Shown piece after piece: positions 25,022 to 33,167 of a stretch of 64,000 nt of DNA (positions are counted from its first letter, which is position 1; each line of letters starts with the position of its first letter). The notes beneath the pieces were generated by a model. That model searched no databases. It saw only the letters and a program-made list of their open reading frames with translations, and had not been told where the DNA came from. The stretch is from Bin87 sp034423115. Its GTDB lineage: Bacteria; Chloroflexota; Dehalococcoidia; Lucifugimonadales; UBA3495. The position numbers and the translations under genes were made by a program. The DNA lies in NCBI GenBank assembly GCA_034423115.1, contig DAOUJD010000055.1, positions 1 to 64,000 of the forward strand. Direction: 5' to 3'.

Positions 25022-25852
25022 ATGGATCTGGGTTTGCAGGACACCGTGGCGCTGGTGGTCGATTCCCATTTGGGTATCGCGACCGCGGCCGCCGCGTCTC
25101 TTGCCAATGAGGGCGCGATTCTCTCCCTGACCGCGCCCGACAACTACCACATGCGCCATGTGGAGATCGAGCTGGCCCGGTCGAATATCCCCCAGGACCG
25201 TTTCCGCGCCGTCATCGCAGACCTCAGCCGCACCCGGGACATCCACCGCCTGGTGCGCGAGACCCTGCACCGGCAGAACGATATCGGCGTGCTGGTCAAC
25301 ACGGTGCAGGAGCTGGACCCATCCTCGGCTATGGAACTTGAAGAGGAGAACATAGAGCCGGCCATGGCGCGCAACTTCTTTTCCGCCGTGCAGCTAACCC
25401 GCGAAGTCTTGCCGCACATGAGGCGACTGGGCATGGGCCGCATCATCAACCTCATCCCGTATTCCGCCATCGAGGTCTCGTCCGGCGGCACCCTGTCGTC
25501 CCTGAGCCTCGCGCCCCTGCTGGCCTATTTCAAGGGCCTGGCGTTCGAACTCGCGCCCAATCACATCACGGTCAACAACATCATCTACTTTGGTGTTGAG
25601 AGCGACGATTCGGAAAACGGAGACGCGGATGGTAACGGCCGCGACCGGGCGAACGGCGGCGCGCCATCGGCAGGCCCCGGGGAAAACGGTTCCCACGGCA
25701 ATCACCTGGAGGACGATACTCCAATGCACCGGATGGCGCAGCCCTGCGAAATCGGCGATGTCGTCGCCATGGTGGCATCGTCCCGCGCCTCATACTTGAC
25801 CGGCGCCAACATCATCCTGGACGGCGGCAGACACCGGCAGTATTACGCCTGA
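25022..25852 (+). CDS. Short-chain dehydrogenase/reductase-like protein lacking the canonical active site
   Basis: A 276-residue SDR-fold protein. The C-terminal SDR signature YLTGANIILDGG and the strand-helix pattern HITVNNI are clear. However, the glycine-rich TG-x3-G-x-G cofactor motif is degraded (VVDSHLGIA), and the position of the Y-x3-K catalytic pair, counted back from ELAPNHITVN, holds Ser/Leu and Leu. A Gly/Asp/Asn-rich insertion (residues about 200-230) interrupts the substrate loop. It is probably a non-catalytic or altered SDR. It lies 30 bases after the CoA-transferase and 41 before the peptidase. Confidence 0.8.
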   Translation: MDLGLQDTVALVVDSHLGIATAAAASLANEGAILSLTAPDNYHMRHVEIELARSNIPQDRFRAVIADLSRTRDIHRLVRETLHRQNDIGVLVNTVQELDPSSAMELEEENIEPAMARNFFSAVQLTREVLPHMRRLGMGRIINLIPYSAIEVSSGGTLSSLSLAPLLAYFKGLAFELAPNHITVNNIIYFGVESDDSENGDADGNGRDRANGGAPSAGPGENGSHGNHLEDDTPMHRMAQPCEIGDVVAMVASSRASYLTGANIILDGGRHRQYYA

Positions 25853-25893
25853 ACCCGTCCGATCCGCCTATGGCGGACGGCAGGAGGAACCCA

Positions 25894-27072
25894 ATGGCCA
25901 ACGCGCAGATGATTCACGACGCCCAGGAATTCCTCACCAACGAGGCGGTTCCCGGCTGGCTGATCTACGATTACCTGGGTTGCAACCCGGTGCTGGGGCA
26001 GGTCGCGCCGTCATCAGGGCACGTCACCCGACCGGTGTACCTCTACGTTCCGGCCTCCGGCTCGCCGACCCTGCTGACCCACCACGTGGACGCCGGCAAG
26101 TTCGCTGATTCGGGCGTGGAGACCGTCGTGTACAGCAGTCGCGTCACGCTGGAATCAGCGTTGCGGGAAACGTTGACTGGAGCTTCCAGCGTTGCCATGG
26201 AGTATTCGCCACGGAACAGCCTGCCCCGCGTCTCCCGCGTGGATGCCGGCACGGTGGAGTTGGTGCGCAGCATGGGGCCGGATGTAATCTCCTCGGCGGA
26301 CCTGATGCAGTACGCCACCCAACGCTGGTCGCCGGAACAGCTGGCCGGTCACCAGCGCTCCGCCGACACCCTGGGCCGCATCGTCAACCAGGCATTCGAA
26401 CGCATCGGGCAACGCCTCGCCGACGGCGTCACGGAGTTTGAGATCGCCGAGTTCATTCGCCGCCGTTTTCGGGAGGAAGGGCTGATTACTGCCGATGGGC
26501 CCATCGTGTCCGCCAACGCCCACTGTTCGGACCCCCACTACGAACCGGAACCCGAGGGCAGCAGCGTGTTCGCGCCCGGCGACTGGGTCCTGATCGACCT
26601 CTGGGCGCGCGAGGACACGCCGGGCAGCGTGTACGCCGATATCACCTGGACCGCCTACGTGGGCGACGACCCGCCGGCGCGTAACCGGGAGATTTTCGAC
26701 ATCGTTCTGGGCGCGCGCGACGCCGCCCTGGCGTTTCTGCAGGATTCCCACGCCGCCGGCGACCCGATCCAGGGTTGGCAGGCCGACGAAGTGGCCCGCC
26801 GGTACATCACGGATCGCGGCTACGGAGATTACTTCACCCATCGCCTGGGCCACAGCATCTACCACACCGTGCACGGAGAGGGTGTCAACCTGGACAACTT
26901 TGAGACCCACGACACGCGCCGGGTCATACCGGGCGTGGGGTTCTCCATCGAGCCTGGAATTTACCTGCCCGAGTTCGGCGTCCGCTCCGAGATTGACGCC
27001 TACATGAGCGAGGACGGGCCCTATGCCTCATCCCCCGTGCAGCGGGATATCGTTCTCATCAAAAACAACTAG
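25894..27072 (+). CDS. M24-family metallopeptidase (Xaa-Pro aminopeptidase-like)
   Basis: A 392-residue creatinase/aminopeptidase-P fold protein. Metal ligands are visible as LIDLWAR (Asp), ADITWT (Asp), LGHSIYHTVHGEG (His), FSIEPGIYLP (Glu) and RSEIDAY (Glu). The AGGAGG ribosome site sits six bases before ATG 25894, so the upstream in-frame ATG 25870 is not used. Members cleave N-terminal Xaa-Pro bonds or act on creatine-like amides. The last 36 bases are duplicated downstream at 27758-27793. Confidence 0.88.
   Translation: MANAQMIHDAQEFLTNEAVPGWLIYDYLGCNPVLGQVAPSSGHVTRPVYLYVPASGSPTLLTHHVDAGKFADSGVETVVYSSRVTLESALRETLTGASSVAMEYSPRNSLPRVSRVDAGTVELVRSMGPDVISSADLMQYATQRWSPEQLAGHQRSADTLGRIVNQAFERIGQRLADGVTEFEIAEFIRRRFREEGLITADGPIVSANAHCSDPHYEPEPEGSSVFAPGDWVLIDLWAREDTPGSVYADITWTAYVGDDPPARNREIFDIVLGARDAALAFLQDSHAAGDPIQGWQADEVARRYITDRGYGDYFTHRLGHSIYHTVHGEGVNLDNFETHDTRRVIPGVGFSIEPGIYLPEFGVRSEIDAYMSEDGPYASSPVQRDIVLIKNN
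27037..27072. repeat. Direct repeat, left copy (peptidase 3' end)
   Basis: Thirty-six bases beginning GTGCAGCGGGATATCG and ending with the peptidase stop codon. Matches 27758-27793 at 34 of 36 positions. The two copies bracket a HEPN gene and a MITE. Confidence 0.85.
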
Positions 27073-27085
27073 TCCCGTGAAGCTT

Positions 27086-27472
27086 CTACGTAGATGAAAG
27101 GCTCTCTGCGTCGTCGATGTACCTGGCTGTTTCCCTGATTCGGCGCTCCGTTTGCGGATTGCAACGCGCGTCGTAGAAACAAGCGCCGTGGAGCTGCCCC
27201 AAGCGGCTGTAATAACGACCCAGGAGAGTCCGGGCCGCCGGCTCACGATCCACGAATGCATCCAGTTCGTCGGTAGTTCGAGCGGTGGTTACCGGTTCTT
27301 CTCCGGTTCGTGACAGAATGAGCGCGTCGGTCGCCCGCTTTGTGGCGCACCATGCCTTCTCCGCCGCGTCCCGAATATCGCCCGCTTCAAGGCGTCCCAA
27401 CGCCTGAGCGTGGACCATTCGGGCATCGGCGAAAAGTTCCGCCACACGGTCTTGTATCGAGGTGGTCGTCAA
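27086..27472 (-). CDS. HEPN/PaREP1-like protein
   Basis: A 128-residue helical protein with RLEAGDIRDAAEKAWCATKRATDALI, which matches the PaREP1/HEPN core (GD-x-x-x-A-x-EK-x-W-x-A), and LHGACFYDA, the LH-x-x-FY motif shared with paralogues at 42.1, 48.1 and 63.5 kb. It is transcribed against the peptidase gene, and the whole gene lies between two direct repeats of the peptidase 3' end, so it may have arrived as a unit. A role in RNA cleavage or toxin neutralisation is suggested only by family. Confidence 0.7.
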   Translation of the reverse strand: MTTTSIQDRVAELFADARMVHAQALGRLEAGDIRDAAEKAWCATKRATDALILSRTGEEPVTTARTTDELDAFVDREPAARTLLGRYYSRLGQLHGACFYDARCNPQTERRIRETARYIDDAESLSST

Positions 27473-27490
27473 AGCGCCTCCTTGCGTCAG

Positions 27491-27635
27491 CAGGGCCTTT
27501 TCAAAGTTAATCCGTCATTCCGGCGAAAGCCGGAATCCAGAACATTTCGAACACGACAGTCTGCTGGATTCCGGCCAAAGCGGGAATGACGGTTCGAGGT
27601 GAAAGGCCGCCATACGAGACTTTGAAAAGGCCCCG
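27491..27635. mobile_element. 145-bp MITE with 17-bp TIRs and 9-bp target duplication
   Basis: The ends C(A/G)GGGCCTTTTCAAAGT are inverted repeats matching at 16 of 17 positions (27491-27507 and 27619-27635). TTGCGTCAG flanks both ends exactly (27482-27490 and 27636-27644). Inside is a palindrome built from the widespread GTCATTCCGGC...GGAATCC repeat in two opposed copies. There is no coding capacity. It lies just upstream of the HEPN gene start at 27472 and may carry or disturb its promoter. Confidence 0.85.
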
Positions 27636-27757
27636 TTGCGTCAGGCGGCAATTGCAATTACGTTGCGCGAGCTTTGTCCATTTGTCATCCATTTTATTTC
27701 ATAGGAGAGGGACATCCACAGCCCCTGCCACTCAGTTGCCCTTACGCGTCGTCCTAG

Positions 27758-27793
27758 GTGCAGCGGGATATCGTTCTCAGCAAAAACGACTAG
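27758..27793. repeat. Direct repeat, right copy of the peptidase 3' end
   Basis: Thirty-six bases matching the end of the M24 gene at 27037-27072 with two substitutions, including the TAG. The stop codon of the minus-strand gene at 27790 lies within it. Confidence 0.85.
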
Positions 27794-27987
27794 ACTCCCG
27801 CAAAATTGATCGCATTGGCGATTACCAGGGCGTACACCGCTATCAACAAAGGAATGACGATGGCTTTGACCGATTTCGCCAGAGCCAGTTCCAGAGAATT
27901 GTCCCTGCTCAACAAAGCCCACTCCGCCAACGTGTTGATGATAAGCGCTAGCCCCAGCGGGATACCCAGGGAAAGAAGATCCGCCAT
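27790..27987 (-). CDS. Small two-helix membrane protein
   Basis: A 65-residue protein with two hydrophobic helices (LGIPLGLALIINTLAEWALL and AIVIPLLIAVYALVIANAI). Its ATG follows the upstream stop by one base (TGATATG), so the pair is co-translated. No family recognised. Confidence 0.55.
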   Translation of the reverse strand: MADLLSLGIPLGLALIINTLAEWALLSRDNSLELALAKSVKAIVIPLLIAVYALVIANAINFAGV

Positions 27988-27988
27988 A

Positions 27989-28198
27989 TCACTGTCGTTC
28001 TGCCCGATCGGAATTTTTGGCTTCGTACTTGTCGCGCCATACCCCCACTGCTAGTACACCGGTCATGGCGAGGGCCATTAACCCGAACAACACGCTCGCC
28101 GCCCGCACAACTTGGCATGAGTATTCACTGCCATCGCAGATAAAGAAAGTTACGGGGACGAATCCCAACACTATCAACCCCAACACTATACCTGTCAT
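27989..28198 (-). CDS. Small two-helix membrane protein, upstream partner
   Basis: A 69-residue protein with two transmembrane segments (IVLGLIVLGFVPVTFFI and SVLFGLMALAMTGVLAVGVW) separated by a short loop with two cysteines, and a charged C-terminus. GGGAG precedes ATG 28198. With the downstream 65-residue protein it forms a two-gene unit of unknown role. Confidence 0.55.
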   Translation of the reverse strand: MTGIVLGLIVLGFVPVTFFICDGSEYSCQVVRAASVLFGLMALAMTGVLAVGVWRDKYEAKNSDRAERQ

Positions 28199-28363
28199 GG
28201 TGCTCTCCCGGTACGATGTTGATACCTTGCACCCATTGTATCTATTTCAGCCGGGAATGGTCCATTTGTTTTCGATTATTGTTCCTGGAGGATAGGAATT
28301 CAACGCACCAACTTCTCTTGGGGCTCGGATGTTTCGTTCCCGTGCAGTGCGAAGTCGTCCTGA

Positions 28364-29203
28364 TTACTGCGCCGTAACCGTCCCGGCGAAGTCCAGTTCC
28401 AGCAGGATTTCATCCTCGACACTGAGAACGATGGCCACGCTGGGCTTCGTCATGCCGAAATCGTCGAAGGTGAACGTGACCGCAACGGAACCGCTGGCCG
28501 TGCCGTCGCCCGGGAAATCAATGTCGCCGTCCCAAGTGATCTCGCGCGTCTGGTCCTTAACCGTCAGATCGCCAGTGATGTGCACATGCGCATGGCCGCT
28601 GGCGTCGGCAATCGTATCGGGCAATCCATCGATTGAGGTCGGCACAAACACTACCTCCGGATAGGTGTCCGTTTCCAGCGTGCGGTTGCGCACGTACCCG
28701 TCTCGACGGTTGCTGTCAGTGCGCAGCGTCGCCGCCTGCACCGCGATGCGACTTTCGTCGACCACCACGTTGCCGTCCGCATCGAAAGCGATGACGCCCT
28801 CCACGTCCATCGTTTCGCCCGTCGCCACCTTGAATCCGGTGTTGGCCAGCACCTCCTCAACCTTGTAGCGTGCGATGGTTCCCTCGCCCAGCGTGAACAC
28901 CGTCGCCCCGCCGGATGGCATGGCCGCGGCGGTGGCCGGCTCGGGTGGGGGCTCTGTGGGAACCTCCGTTGCCGCCTTTGCCTCGGTGGCTGCCATCGCC
29001 GTGGTTGCCGTGGGCGGCGCGGTGGTGGGAGCGGCTGGAGCCTCCGTCGCGGCGGGCGGGACCGTAGTCGCAGCAACGGTTTCGGCGGTAGGGGGTGGCG
29101 CGGCGGGCGACGCTGCCGGTTCACCAGCGCAGGCAACTGCGAACATCACCATGGCGACACTAACGATCATGGCAGCGATGACTATATTGCGATTCAAGGT
29201 CAT
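28364..29203 (-). CDS. YceI-family lipoprotein
   Basis: A 279-residue exported protein. The N-terminus is a signal peptide ending at FAVACAG, a plausible lipobox, followed by a 70-residue Ala/Pro/Thr-rich linker typical of surface-tethered proteins. Residues about 95-279 form a YceI beta-barrel: EGTIARYKVEEVL, the NRRDGYVRN helix, TYPEVVFVPTSI and HITGDLTVKDQTREITW. YceI barrels bind polyisoprenoid-like lipids. It is probably monocistronic. Confidence 0.85.
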   Translation of the reverse strand: MTLNRNIVIAAMIVSVAMVMFAVACAGEPAASPAAPPPTAETVAATTVPPAATEAPAAPTTAPPTATTAMAATEAKAATEVPTEPPPEPATAAAMPSGGATVFTLGEGTIARYKVEEVLANTGFKVATGETMDVEGVIAFDADGNVVVDESRIAVQAATLRTDSNRRDGYVRNRTLETDTYPEVVFVPTSIDGLPDTIADASGHAHVHITGDLTVKDQTREITWDGDIDFPGDGTASGSVAVTFTFDDFGMTKPSVAIVLSVEDEILLELDFAGTVTAQ

Positions 29204-29318
29204 GAGTTATCTCCAGTAGATCCGGCGATTATGTGCCCGCCAATTCTATCATTGCCCACATTCCGCCCCGGCAGTACAATCCCGATACCACCTTAAACAA
29301 CCAATGGAGCACAACGCT

Positions 29319-30467
29319 ATGAAATTCGGCCTGGCCTACGAAATGCAGCGTCCCGAACTGGACGATCACGCCGTCATCGAGGAAACCATCGAGCAGGTCT
29401 GCCTGGCCGACAAGATGGGTTTCGACTACGTGTGGTTCGTGGAACACCACTTCCTGACCACATTCAGCATGTCTCCGTGTCCGGAGGTGATCTTCGGCGC
29501 GCTGAGCAAGATGACCAAGAACATCCGCCTGGGGTTCGGCGTCATCATCCTGCCCTATCACCATCCGGTCCGAGTGGCGGAGCGCGTCGCTATGGTTGAC
29601 CACCTCACCAACGGCCGCGTAGATATGGGCACGGGCCGCAGCGCCGCCTACGAGCAGACCGGCATGGGCATCGACCCCCGTGAAACCCGCGAGATGTGGG
29701 AAGAGTCCCTGAAAATGATTCCCCAGATCTGGGACTCGGACTACTTCGAGTGGGAGGGCAGGTACTGGAACGTGCCGCCGCGCCAGGTGCTGCCCAAGCC
29801 CTACCAGCAGCCGCACCCGCCCATCTGGGTGGCAGCGTTGCAACCGGCCACCTACGAATTGGCCGCCGAGCGGGGCATCGGGGTGATGGCCCTGGGCGTC
29901 AGCGCGCCGTCGGTGCTGGAGCCCCACATCGCCGCGTACCGCGAGAACATCAAGAAAGCCAAGCCGGTAGGCCAGTTCGTCAACAACCAGTGGCTCAGTT
30001 CGGTGTTCGGACTGTGCGGCCCCGATAACTCAGCGACCCGCCAGCTCTGCACGGACTCGCTCAAGACCTTCTTCGGCCCGGGTCGTCCCTACGTCCAGGA
30101 CCAGAAGGACGTTTACGCCCGCCTGCTGGACCAGTGGGGCGGCATCCCCGAGCACCTGCAGCAGAACTTCTCCCGGTACGTGGACGTACCTGCCGAAGGC
30201 GCAGCAGAGGCCGACGGTTCGGTTGACCTGTCTGGCGGCACCGCGCTGGCCCAGAAGATCTGGGAGGAGTTCGACGCCGACACGCTGGCCGAGCGCGGTG
30301 TAATCGTCGCCGGAGACCCGGATAGCTGCATCAAGGCCGCCAAGATGCACGAGGCCACCGGCGTGGACCAACTCCAGTTCCTCATGGCCACCGAGACCGT
30401 CGCCCACGATAAAGTCATGGAATCCATAGAGATGTTCGGCAAGCACGTCTTCCCTGCGTTCCGGTAA
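29319..30467 (+). CDS. LLM-class flavin-dependent oxidoreductase
   Basis: A 382-residue luciferase-like monooxygenase starting MKFGLAYEMQ with GGAG nine bases upstream; an ATG 15 bases earlier overlaps that ribosome site. Family features are FDYVWFVEHHFL, IRLGFGVIILPYHHPVRVAE, the RVDMGTGRSA flavin-phosphate segment and HPPIWVAALQPATYELAAERG. Such enzymes use FMNH2 and oxygen to attack sulfonates, aldehydes or recalcitrant organics, a class expanded in SAR202 bacteria. The substrate is unknown. A second member lies at 31507-32601. Confidence 0.9.
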   Translation: MKFGLAYEMQRPELDDHAVIEETIEQVCLADKMGFDYVWFVEHHFLTTFSMSPCPEVIFGALSKMTKNIRLGFGVIILPYHHPVRVAERVAMVDHLTNGRVDMGTGRSAAYEQTGMGIDPRETREMWEESLKMIPQIWDSDYFEWEGRYWNVPPRQVLPKPYQQPHPPIWVAALQPATYELAAERGIGVMALGVSAPSVLEPHIAAYRENIKKAKPVGQFVNNQWLSSVFGLCGPDNSATRQLCTDSLKTFFGPGRPYVQDQKDVYARLLDQWGGIPEHLQQNFSRYVDVPAEGAAEADGSVDLSGGTALAQKIWEEFDADTLAERGVIVAGDPDSCIKAAKMHEATGVDQLQFLMATETVAHDKVMESIEMFGKHVFPAFR

Positions 30468-30499
30468 CCGGCGAAGCAGGTCGCGCCGGCGGATAAGAG

Positions 30500-30525
30500 C
30501 GGTGTGATAACCTGAAATCACACCG
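30500..30525. terminator. Hairpin after the LLM oxidoreductase gene
   Basis: A perfect 9-bp stem (30500-30508 with 30517-30525) and an eight-base loop, 32 bases past the stop. There is no T-run, so termination is only possible. Confidence 0.4.
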
Positions 30526-30555
30526 CCGGCCACTTACCGAAGCCGGAGAACCAAA

Positions 30556-31422
30556 TTGCCCGCCCCAATCCTCGATCTCGATCTGCCCCCGGACCACCCA
30601 ATACGGCAGATCCTCGCCACCATCGAAGCGCACCCTGAGGTGCGCGAACCGGTGTTGCGTGCGCTGCTCACTGAGGACTTTCTGGCGTTGCCGGGCCAAG
30701 TGCAGGGAGTGTCTGATCGAGTGGACGGGCTCACCGAGCGGGTGGACGGTTTGACCGAGCGGGTCGATAAACTCCGTGAAGACTTTGATGGCTTCCGTGA
30801 GGAGACCCGTGAACAATTCCGGTCTGTTAACGAACGGTTGGACGAAAACACCCGGCGGTTGGACGAAAACACCCGGCGGTTGGATGAAAACACCCGGCGG
30901 TTGGACGAAAACACCCGGCGGTTGGATGTAAACACCCGGGTGTTGAACGAAAACACAGAATCCACCAAGAGATTGGAGGGCCACGTGGGTAGATTGCGAG
31001 GTTTGTCTTACGAAGATGCGTGTCGCTACTACATTGGAGTGATCCTCGACGGGTTCCTCGACGGCCCGGTTCTGGCCGACCGCGAACTCATCAATAGCCA
31101 ACTCCTCAAAGCCCGTCGGAACGATCTCATCAGCAGGCCGGAGTACGAGCACGGCCTGAGCCCAGATATCATCGCCAGGGCTCAGGATGATGTCAGCCAT
31201 TCCGAGCGCCTGGCCGTGGTTGAAGCATCGGTCACGTTCAATCGGCGGGATTTGGAAAATGCCGCGGCGCGCGCTGCCATTATTGGCAGAGTCACCGGCG
31301 TGCGCGCCGACGCGTTCCTCGCCACCCATTACCCCTGGCCTGACGATATCGGCGCGGTTGCCCAACAACTCGGTGTGACGATTATCCGCCAGGAGTCGGA
31401 AGAGCACGCATACGACTATTGA
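30556..31422 (+). CDS. Coiled-coil protein with nuclease-like C-terminal domain
   Basis: A 288-residue protein starting at TTG 30556, with GGAG eight bases upstream; no ATG fits. Residues 1-45 are globular, 50-145 are a long coiled coil that contains five copies of the heptad RLDENTR, and 150-288 form a mixed domain with ERLAVVEASVTF and RADAFLATHYPW, resembling the DUF3782-type PD-(D/E)XK fold found in cyanobacterial and Chloroflexi proteins with the same coil. The catalytic residues are not certain. The role is unknown; DNA binding or cleavage is possible. Confidence 0.7.
   Translation: MPAPILDLDLPPDHPIRQILATIEAHPEVREPVLRALLTEDFLALPGQVQGVSDRVDGLTERVDGLTERVDKLREDFDGFREETREQFRSVNERLDENTRRLDENTRRLDENTRRLDENTRRLDVNTRVLNENTESTKRLEGHVGRLRGLSYEDACRYYIGVILDGFLDGPVLADRELINSQLLKARRNDLISRPEYEHGLSPDIIARAQDDVSHSERLAVVEASVTFNRRDLENAAARAAIIGRVTGVRADAFLATHYPWPDDIGAVAQQLGVTIIRQESEEHAYDY
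30835..30939. repeat. 21-bp tandem repeat (five units) encoding the RLDENTR heptads
   Basis: Units of CGGTTGGACGAAAACACCCG plus one base begin at 30835, 30856, 30877, 30898 and 30919, with one to three substitutions among them. They encode one heptad each. Confidence 0.9.
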
Positions 31423-31455
31423 TCGATACCTGTGCAAGCCCCCGCGAAAAGCAAT

Positions 31456-31478
31456 GGGGCGGCTTTTTCGGCCGCCCC
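31456..31478. terminator. Bidirectional hairpin between convergent genes
   Basis: An 8-bp GGGGCGGC/GCCGCCCC stem with a TTTTTCG loop between the convergent genes ending at 31422 and 31507. No trailing T-run on either side. Confidence 0.5.
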
Positions 31479-31506
31479 ACATCGTTGCGTGCTAGGCACA
31501 GTGTGA

Positions 31507-32601
31507 CTAATCGGGCTCCCCCGTCAAATCGCTCACCCGCGGCGCGACTTCCTCGGCGATCAGACGCAGGCAGTCCATTTCCCACTGGTGGTCGTCGGGA
31601 TCCTGGGTGATGCACAGCATGTGCCCGAAGCCGCCCACCTCGTCGTAAAGCTGGCGGATGCGCTGGGCGCACTCGTCGGGGTCGCCCACTATCCAGATGT
31701 TGTCCATCATGTAGTCGACGGTCAGGTCGTCGTCGCTCATGTTGGGGTCGATCTTGGTGGCCTGTATGAGTCCTGACCCTAGGCGGTTGGGCAGCTGGTG
31801 CTGAAGGTAATTGCGCCCCAGCACGGCGTGGGCGCGTTCCCGCGCCTCTTCGCTGGTCTCGGCCACGAAAACGTCCCTGCCGATGCGCCAGTCGGAACGC
31901 TTGGCCTCCCGGCCTGCCTCCGCCGCCGCGTCCTCCACCGTCGTCCAATGGTCGGCCAGGTACTTGGGCGCCAGGTTGCTGCTGCTCATGGGGATGTAGC
32001 CCTCACGTCCGGCCACGCGAATGCTGCTGCTGCCGATTGACGTGGCGGCCACTCCGATGGGCGGGTGAGGCTGCTGCAACGGCTTCATGTGCAGCCCGCG
32101 CTCCAGCACGGGATCAAGCTCCGGCGCCTCGATGTCAAAGAACTCGCCGTGATACTCAAACTTGCCCTCCGACGCCCACAGGCTCAACACCACGTCCAAA
32201 ACCTCGGCGGCGCGTCGGCGTACGTCGTCGCCCTGGCCGGGGTCCATGCCGAACAGTTGCAGGTCGGTGGGAATCGCGCGGTGGCCGATGCCCCAGTACA
32301 ACCGCCCACGGGTCATGTGGTCCAGCATGGCAATGCGGTGCGCCAGCTCGATGGGGTTGTGGATGGGCAGCAGCGTAACGCCGGTGGCGAGCCGGATGTT
32401 TTCCGTCATCGCGGATGCCTTGGCGATCATCAGGTCGGGGTAGGGCGCGTTCTCCCACCGCTCGGTGAGGTGCTCGCCGATCCAGGCCTCGTGGAACCCC
32501 AGCCTGTCGGCGGCTTGGAGGAGGTCCATATCACGGTCGTAAGAGTCGGCATAGGAACGGTGCGGCGGATGCAGCGGCATCATGAACAGGCCGAATTGCA
32601 T
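31507..32601 (-). CDS. LLM-class flavin-dependent oxidoreductase
   Basis: A 364-residue luciferase-like protein. It shows MQFGLFMMPLHPP, GFHEAWIGEHLTERWENAP, IRLATGVTLLPIHNPIELAH, the RLYWGIGHRA segment and HPPIGVAATSIGSSSIRVAGREG. It is only distantly similar to the LLM protein at 29319-30467, so a different substrate is likely. The ATG at 32601 is preceded by AAGGAG. It is followed by a hairpin shared with the convergent gene. Confidence 0.9.
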   Translation of the reverse strand: MQFGLFMMPLHPPHRSYADSYDRDMDLLQAADRLGFHEAWIGEHLTERWENAPYPDLMIAKASAMTENIRLATGVTLLPIHNPIELAHRIAMLDHMTRGRLYWGIGHRAIPTDLQLFGMDPGQGDDVRRRAAEVLDVVLSLWASEGKFEYHGEFFDIEAPELDPVLERGLHMKPLQQPHPPIGVAATSIGSSSIRVAGREGYIPMSSSNLAPKYLADHWTTVEDAAAEAGREAKRSDWRIGRDVFVAETSEEARERAHAVLGRNYLQHQLPNRLGSGLIQATKIDPNMSDDDLTVDYMMDNIWIVGDPDECAQRIRQLYDEVGGFGHMLCITQDPDDHQWEMDCLRLIAEEVAPRVSDLTGEPD

Positions 32602-32669
32602 GGCGGTTCTCCTTGGGGTCGATTGGATGGGGTCAGAATAACGCGGGAAGCCCTCGGCGGCAATGCGGG

Positions 32670-33167
32670 CTATGGCAGCCGCCGCACGGGGTAATTGGGA
32701 AAGGTAGTATTCCAGTCAGCGATATTGAAAACTCCACAACGATGCACGATTGGCCGTGTCCACGTAGCGGTCGCCGGCAGTCCCAGCGGAAGGTTCAACT
32801 CAAGCGCTTCCAAACGCCGCGACAGTAACGGTCTGTCTTCCAAGGCAACAAGGACGAAGTATTCAACCGGTTTCTCAGCACGGCCCGACGCCCACTCATA
32901 GAGAAAAGTGTCGCGGAATTTATGCTTCAAGTCCTCATCGAATTCGCTGTTATTCAAACTTTGAACCGCTGCGGCGCGATATTGAATTGGAATATTTGGG
33001 TTTTCTGGGTCTTTGAACTCGATGAAAAGGTATCGGTCAGGCAGTTCTATGACGAAATCGACGGCCTTCATGCAGTGGCTCAACCCATGTTCGCTATCGT
33101 CAAATTTCCTGGCATGAACCACGTTGTTGAATGTGATTTGCAGATTGTCCTCGGTAAACAACGTCAT
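32670..33167 (-). CDS. PD-(D/E)XK nuclease-like protein paired with an AAA ATPase
   Basis: A 165-residue protein with a compact restriction-like core: AVDFVIELPDRYLFIEFKD gives D37, E50 and K52 in the D-x12-E-x-K arrangement. No specificity domain is visible. It starts inside the stop of the ATPase gene (ATGA overlap), which implies that the two work together. Small PD-(D/E)XK effectors coupled to AAA-type sensors are seen in several anti-phage systems. I do not recognise this pair as a named one. Confidence 0.65.
   Translation of the reverse strand: MTLFTEDNLQITFNNVVHARKFDDSEHGLSHCMKAVDFVIELPDRYLFIEFKDPENPNIPIQYRAAAVQSLNNSEFDEDLKHKFRDTFLYEWASGRAEKPVEYFVLVALEDRPLLSRRLEALELNLPLGLPATATWTRPIVHRCGVFNIADWNTTFPNYPVRRLP

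Noticed and set aside
27500..27600. The palindrome read as a simple intrinsic terminator
   Set aside because: It lies upstream, not downstream, of the minus-strand HEPN gene and is bounded by inverted repeats and a target duplication.
30835..30939. CRISPR-like tandem array of 21-bp units
   Set aside because: The units are contiguous without spacers, in frame, and encode RLDENTR heptads of a coiled coil.
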